Position numbers and translations under genes: made by a program | NCBI GenBank assembly: GCA_937125455.1 | Contig: CAKZLK010000047.1 | Location: forward strand, 1-64,000 | DNA: 64,000 nt | DNA from: an uncultured Aequorivita sp. | GTDB taxonomy: Bacteria; Bacteroidota; Bacteroidia; Flavobacteriales; Flavobacteriaceae | Reading direction: 5' to 3' | Notes under the pieces: generated by a model | Databases searched by the model: none | What the model saw: only the letters and a program-made list of their open reading frames with translations | What the model was told of the DNA's origin: nothing | Part shown: positions 61,799-64,000 of the stretch, one piece after another | Position numbering within the stretch: position 1 is the stretch's first letter | Layout of the letters: every line of letters starts with the position of its first letter

Positions 61799-62701
61799 AT
61801 GATCTATTCACCTTTAAGATATCCGGGAGGAAAAAATAAATTATCTGCCTTCATCGCAAAAATTTGCGTTGACAACAAAATAAATGGTCATTATGTTGAG
61901 CCTTATTCGGGAGGTGCCTCGGTAGCTTTGTTTCTTCTATTAGAAGGTTTTGTGAGTTGGATTACAATAAATGATAAGGATAGGTCAATATATGCTTTTT
62001 GGCATTCAGTTTTGAATAATACTGAGGCTCTATGTGAGATGATTGAAAATGTTGAACTAACTGTAGAAGAATGGAATAGACAGCGAGAAGTTCAGCATAA
62101 TAAAAAATCGGCAGATTTACTAACTTTAGGTTTTTCAACGTTTTATATGAATAGAACAAATCGGTCTGGGATTATAACTGCGGGCCCCATGGGTGGAATG
62201 GACCAATCTGGAAATTATTTGATTGACTGTAGGTTTAATAAAACAGAGCTGATTTATAGGATTAAAAGAATTGCAAAGGAGAAAAAAAATATAAGGCTTT
62301 ATAAAAAAGACGCAATTAAATTAATTGATAAAATTCAAAATGAATCAGAAAATAACAATGTTGTTTTCTATTTTGACCCCCCATATTATTTAAAGGCAAG
62401 TAGCCTGTATATGAATCATTATGAAGATAAAAATCACAAAATGGTAAGTGATAAAATAAAATCAATTCAAAATATTCGTTGGATTGTTTCCTATGATAAT
62501 GTACCAGAAATAAGAGAGTTGTATGCTGATTGTCCTAAAAAGGAATTTGAGTTCAAGCATACAGCGTATGAAATTAGAAAAGGAAAAGAGATTTTATTTT
62601 TTAGTGATAGCTTGAAACAACCAAGTATTGAAAATTGGAATCCTTTAGGATTTAAATTAAAAAGAAAAAAAAATATTGCTAACATTATATATCGTACATA
62701 G
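61799..62701 (+). CDS. Dam-type DNA adenine-N6 methyltransferase (gene 3)
   Basis: A 300-residue D12-class (Dam-like) adenine methylase. The SAM motif is LRYPGGK (6-12), EPYSGGASVALF follows, and the catalytic DPPY is at 193-196 (FDPPYY). The family normally methylates GATC or a related site, but specificity cannot be read from the sequence. It lies two bases after the ATPase, so it is the last gene of the operon. It may mark self DNA for the ATPase, or act as a modifier in a restriction-like system. Confidence 0.93.
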   Translation: MIYSPLRYPGGKNKLSAFIAKICVDNKINGHYVEPYSGGASVALFLLLEGFVSWITINDKDRSIYAFWHSVLNNTEALCEMIENVELTVEEWNRQREVQHNKKSADLLTLGFSTFYMNRTNRSGIITAGPMGGMDQSGNYLIDCRFNKTELIYRIKRIAKEKKNIRLYKKDAIKLIDKIQNESENNNVVFYFDPPYYLKASSLYMNHYEDKNHKMVSDKIKSIQNIRWIVSYDNVPEIRELYADCPKKEFEFKHTAYEIRKGKEILFFSDSLKQPSIENWNPLGFKLKRKKNIANIIYRT

Positions 62702-63002
62702 AGTTGGGCTTTGACTTGTATATATTGAAATAACATTCAGTTTAATTTTTTTAATCCCCCGCTAGCGCGAGCGTCCCGCTACTATCCAATCCCAAAAACC
62801 CACCTCTTCAATAGCTTATAGTTACATCTGTTTTAATTCATCAAAGCAACCCTTAACGCTTTCCACTTCCCGTCTTCGTCATGCTGAGCTTGTCGAAGCA
62901 CACGTCTCACTTCTCACGCTTCACACCCCTAAAAATATCGGCTTCAGGCTATGATTTTTTTTGAGAATTTTTATTTTAGCAATTCAAACTAACCATTTTA
63001 TA
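62702..63002. other. Intergenic region with dispersed repeats
   Basis: No gene is seen in these 301 bp. It contains a CCCGCTAGCGCGAGCGTCCCG-type block (about 62757-62780), whose core is partly self-complementary, and a REP-like segment GTCATGCTGAGCTTGTCGAA (about 62878-62900). Both look like intergenic repeat debris. A clear TANNTTTG box for the following gene was not found; TATTTTAG at about 62971-62978 is a weak candidate. Confidence 0.5.
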
Positions 63003-64000
63003 ATGAAATACACCCTTAAAATCTCCCTGATTTATGCATTTATCATGTTCTTCGCGCAACCTGTTTTTAGTCAGGACTACCTTAAACTTGCAAAGCTTTA
63101 TTATAAAGACCCTAAACCAAGTCTATCGTTATATTTAATAGGAGTTGTTCGTGATAACAATGCTGAACAATTGGTGATAGACTATCAAAATCTGGAATCA
63201 GAGAATACACAAGATATTGACGCTACCGTTCAAAAAATAGAAGATCTGAAGCAGAGTTTTGAAGATAACTATACAAATCCGGAAGATGATAGTGATTGTC
63301 AGAAAATGCTGTACTATCAGAAACAATTAGAAAATCTAAATGTCAGAATTACCATCTTAGCATCGAATGTGGAAATAGCCAGGAATGCCTATGATAATTG
63401 CCCTTCCAATTGTGATAGCAAAGTAACAAATTTTAACCAACAGCTTGCTTATTATAATGAAGCTGTGGCAGAGTGGGAAGGCCTGAAGGAAAATTATGAT
63501 GCCTATAGACCCGCTTGTGAGCAGGCAGATAAAATTTATGTCGATGCTGCCAAATATTATGATGCAAAACAAGAAGCTATTTTACAACCCCATAAGGCAA
63601 GAGTGACTGCCAGAAATGCAAGGATCAAGGCATATAAGAAGCAATTGAATGAAATAATAGAAAATACACCCATTCCCCACGAAGAATTTTATGACAATGG
63701 TGTTCTAAAGAAAGAAGGCTATTTAATACGAAAAACGAAAAAATATGATGGCTCCATAAGGTCATATTATCCTAACGGCAAATTAGAATGGAAAGGAACA
63801 ATAGTAGATGGCGAATTTGATGGAATGTATACCAAATATTACGAAACGGGTGTAAAAAAAGCAGAAGCAGAATACAAAGACGGGGTCGTGATAGGGTCCT
63901 GGAAAAATTATAATGAAGAGGGGGTAGACGAGCAAGCCGAAATGAATAAGAGAATATTAGACCACTGGGATGAAGAATTTGCAGCTGATGATAAATACTA
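63003..64000 (+). CDS. Partial secreted coiled-coil protein with YwqK/MORN repeats
   Basis: I translated this directly; 332 codons are visible and the frame is open at the right edge, where it ends in a partial TA codon. It has a signal peptide (cleaved after PVFSQ), a long charged, coiled-coil-like middle (about 60-215) containing several cysteines, and two or three MORN/YwqK-type repeats near the end (FYDNGVLKKEGYL, YYPNGKLEWKG, YYETGVKKAEAEYKDG). YwqK-type repeats are best known from antitoxin and surface proteins. The function here is unknown. Confidence 0.7.
   Translation, partial: MKYTLKISLIYAFIMFFAQPVFSQDYLKLAKLYYKDPKPSLSLYLIGVVRDNNAEQLVIDYQNLESENTQDIDATVQKIEDLKQSFEDNYTNPEDDSDCQKMLYYQKQLENLNVRITILASNVEIARNAYDNCPSNCDSKVTNFNQQLAYYNEAVAEWEGLKENYDAYRPACEQADKIYVDAAKYYDAKQEAILQPHKARVTARNARIKAYKKQLNEIIENTPIPHEEFYDNGVLKKEGYLIRKTKKYDGSIRSYYPNGKLEWKGTIVDGEFDGMYTKYYETGVKKAEAEYKDGVVIGSWKNYNEEGVDEQAEMNKRILDHWDEEFAADDKY

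Overview
The window looks like a chromosome segment from a member of the Flavobacteriaceae (Bacteroidota). The evidence is the type IX secretion and gliding trio gldJ, porU and porV, a T9SS-sorted cargo protein, a CarboxypepD_reg-type TonB-dependent receptor, Bacteroidota-style promoters (TTTG, a gap of about 19 to 22 nt, then TANNTTTG) in front of many genes, few Shine-Dalgarno sequences, and moderate A+T content. An Aequorivita-like genus would fit, but that is only a guess.

Layout. At 1-11,100 lie an octamer repeat and rnhB, an outer-membrane porin, an acyl-CoA dehydrogenase, anmK, an amino-acid dehydrogenase, a NhaD-type antiporter, an ExbB/ExbD/TonB energy-transduction set and folC. At 11,100-16,400 lie two tRNA-Val genes around a YitT-family gene, then a compact phage-tail-like module: two tube proteins, a VgrG-like spike, a stand-alone tape-measure C-terminal domain and a PAAR-like tip. 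It has no sheath, baseplate or ATPase gene. At 16,400-28,100 lie murF, gldJ, porU, porV, cdd and the pyruvate dehydrogenase genes pdhA and pdhC. At 28,100-52,700 lie mostly housekeeping and envelope genes: an SDR, a PepSY protein with a TonB-dependent siderophore receptor, manC, a DUF389 protein, a secreted FG-GAP/ASPIC protein, MlaE/MlaF, alkaline phosphatase, a coupled ketosynthase-methyltransferase-glycosyltransferase trio, gcvP, a UbiA-like protein, an ECF sigma factor with a small zinc-finger partner, an M3 peptidase, and purE/purK split by a Doc toxin-antitoxin pair. At 52,700-57,100 lie a thioredoxin-like protein, two tandem DoxX-like genes with duplicated control regions, a propionyl/acetyl-CoA synthetase and a pseudouridine synthase, with a decayed fragment of a second synthase upstream.

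The last 7 kb (57,121-64,000) is the accessory part. It contains nested intergenic repeats, a methyltransferase whose 3' end has been copied twice downstream, an array of TTTGTTCGG elements spaced 11 bp apart, and a very A+T-rich three-gene operon: a ParB-like protein, an ABC-type ATPase with Toprim-like motifs, and a Dam-type adenine methylase. This operon is the best candidate for an undescribed, probably anti-phage, system. A partial secreted YwqK-like protein runs off the right edge.

Two genes (folC and the pseudouridine synthase) have family-conserved N-termini that can be read in frame only as far as an ATC codon, with no ATG, GTG or TTG in the expected place. All functions are inferred from sequence motifs read by eye; no database search was run.
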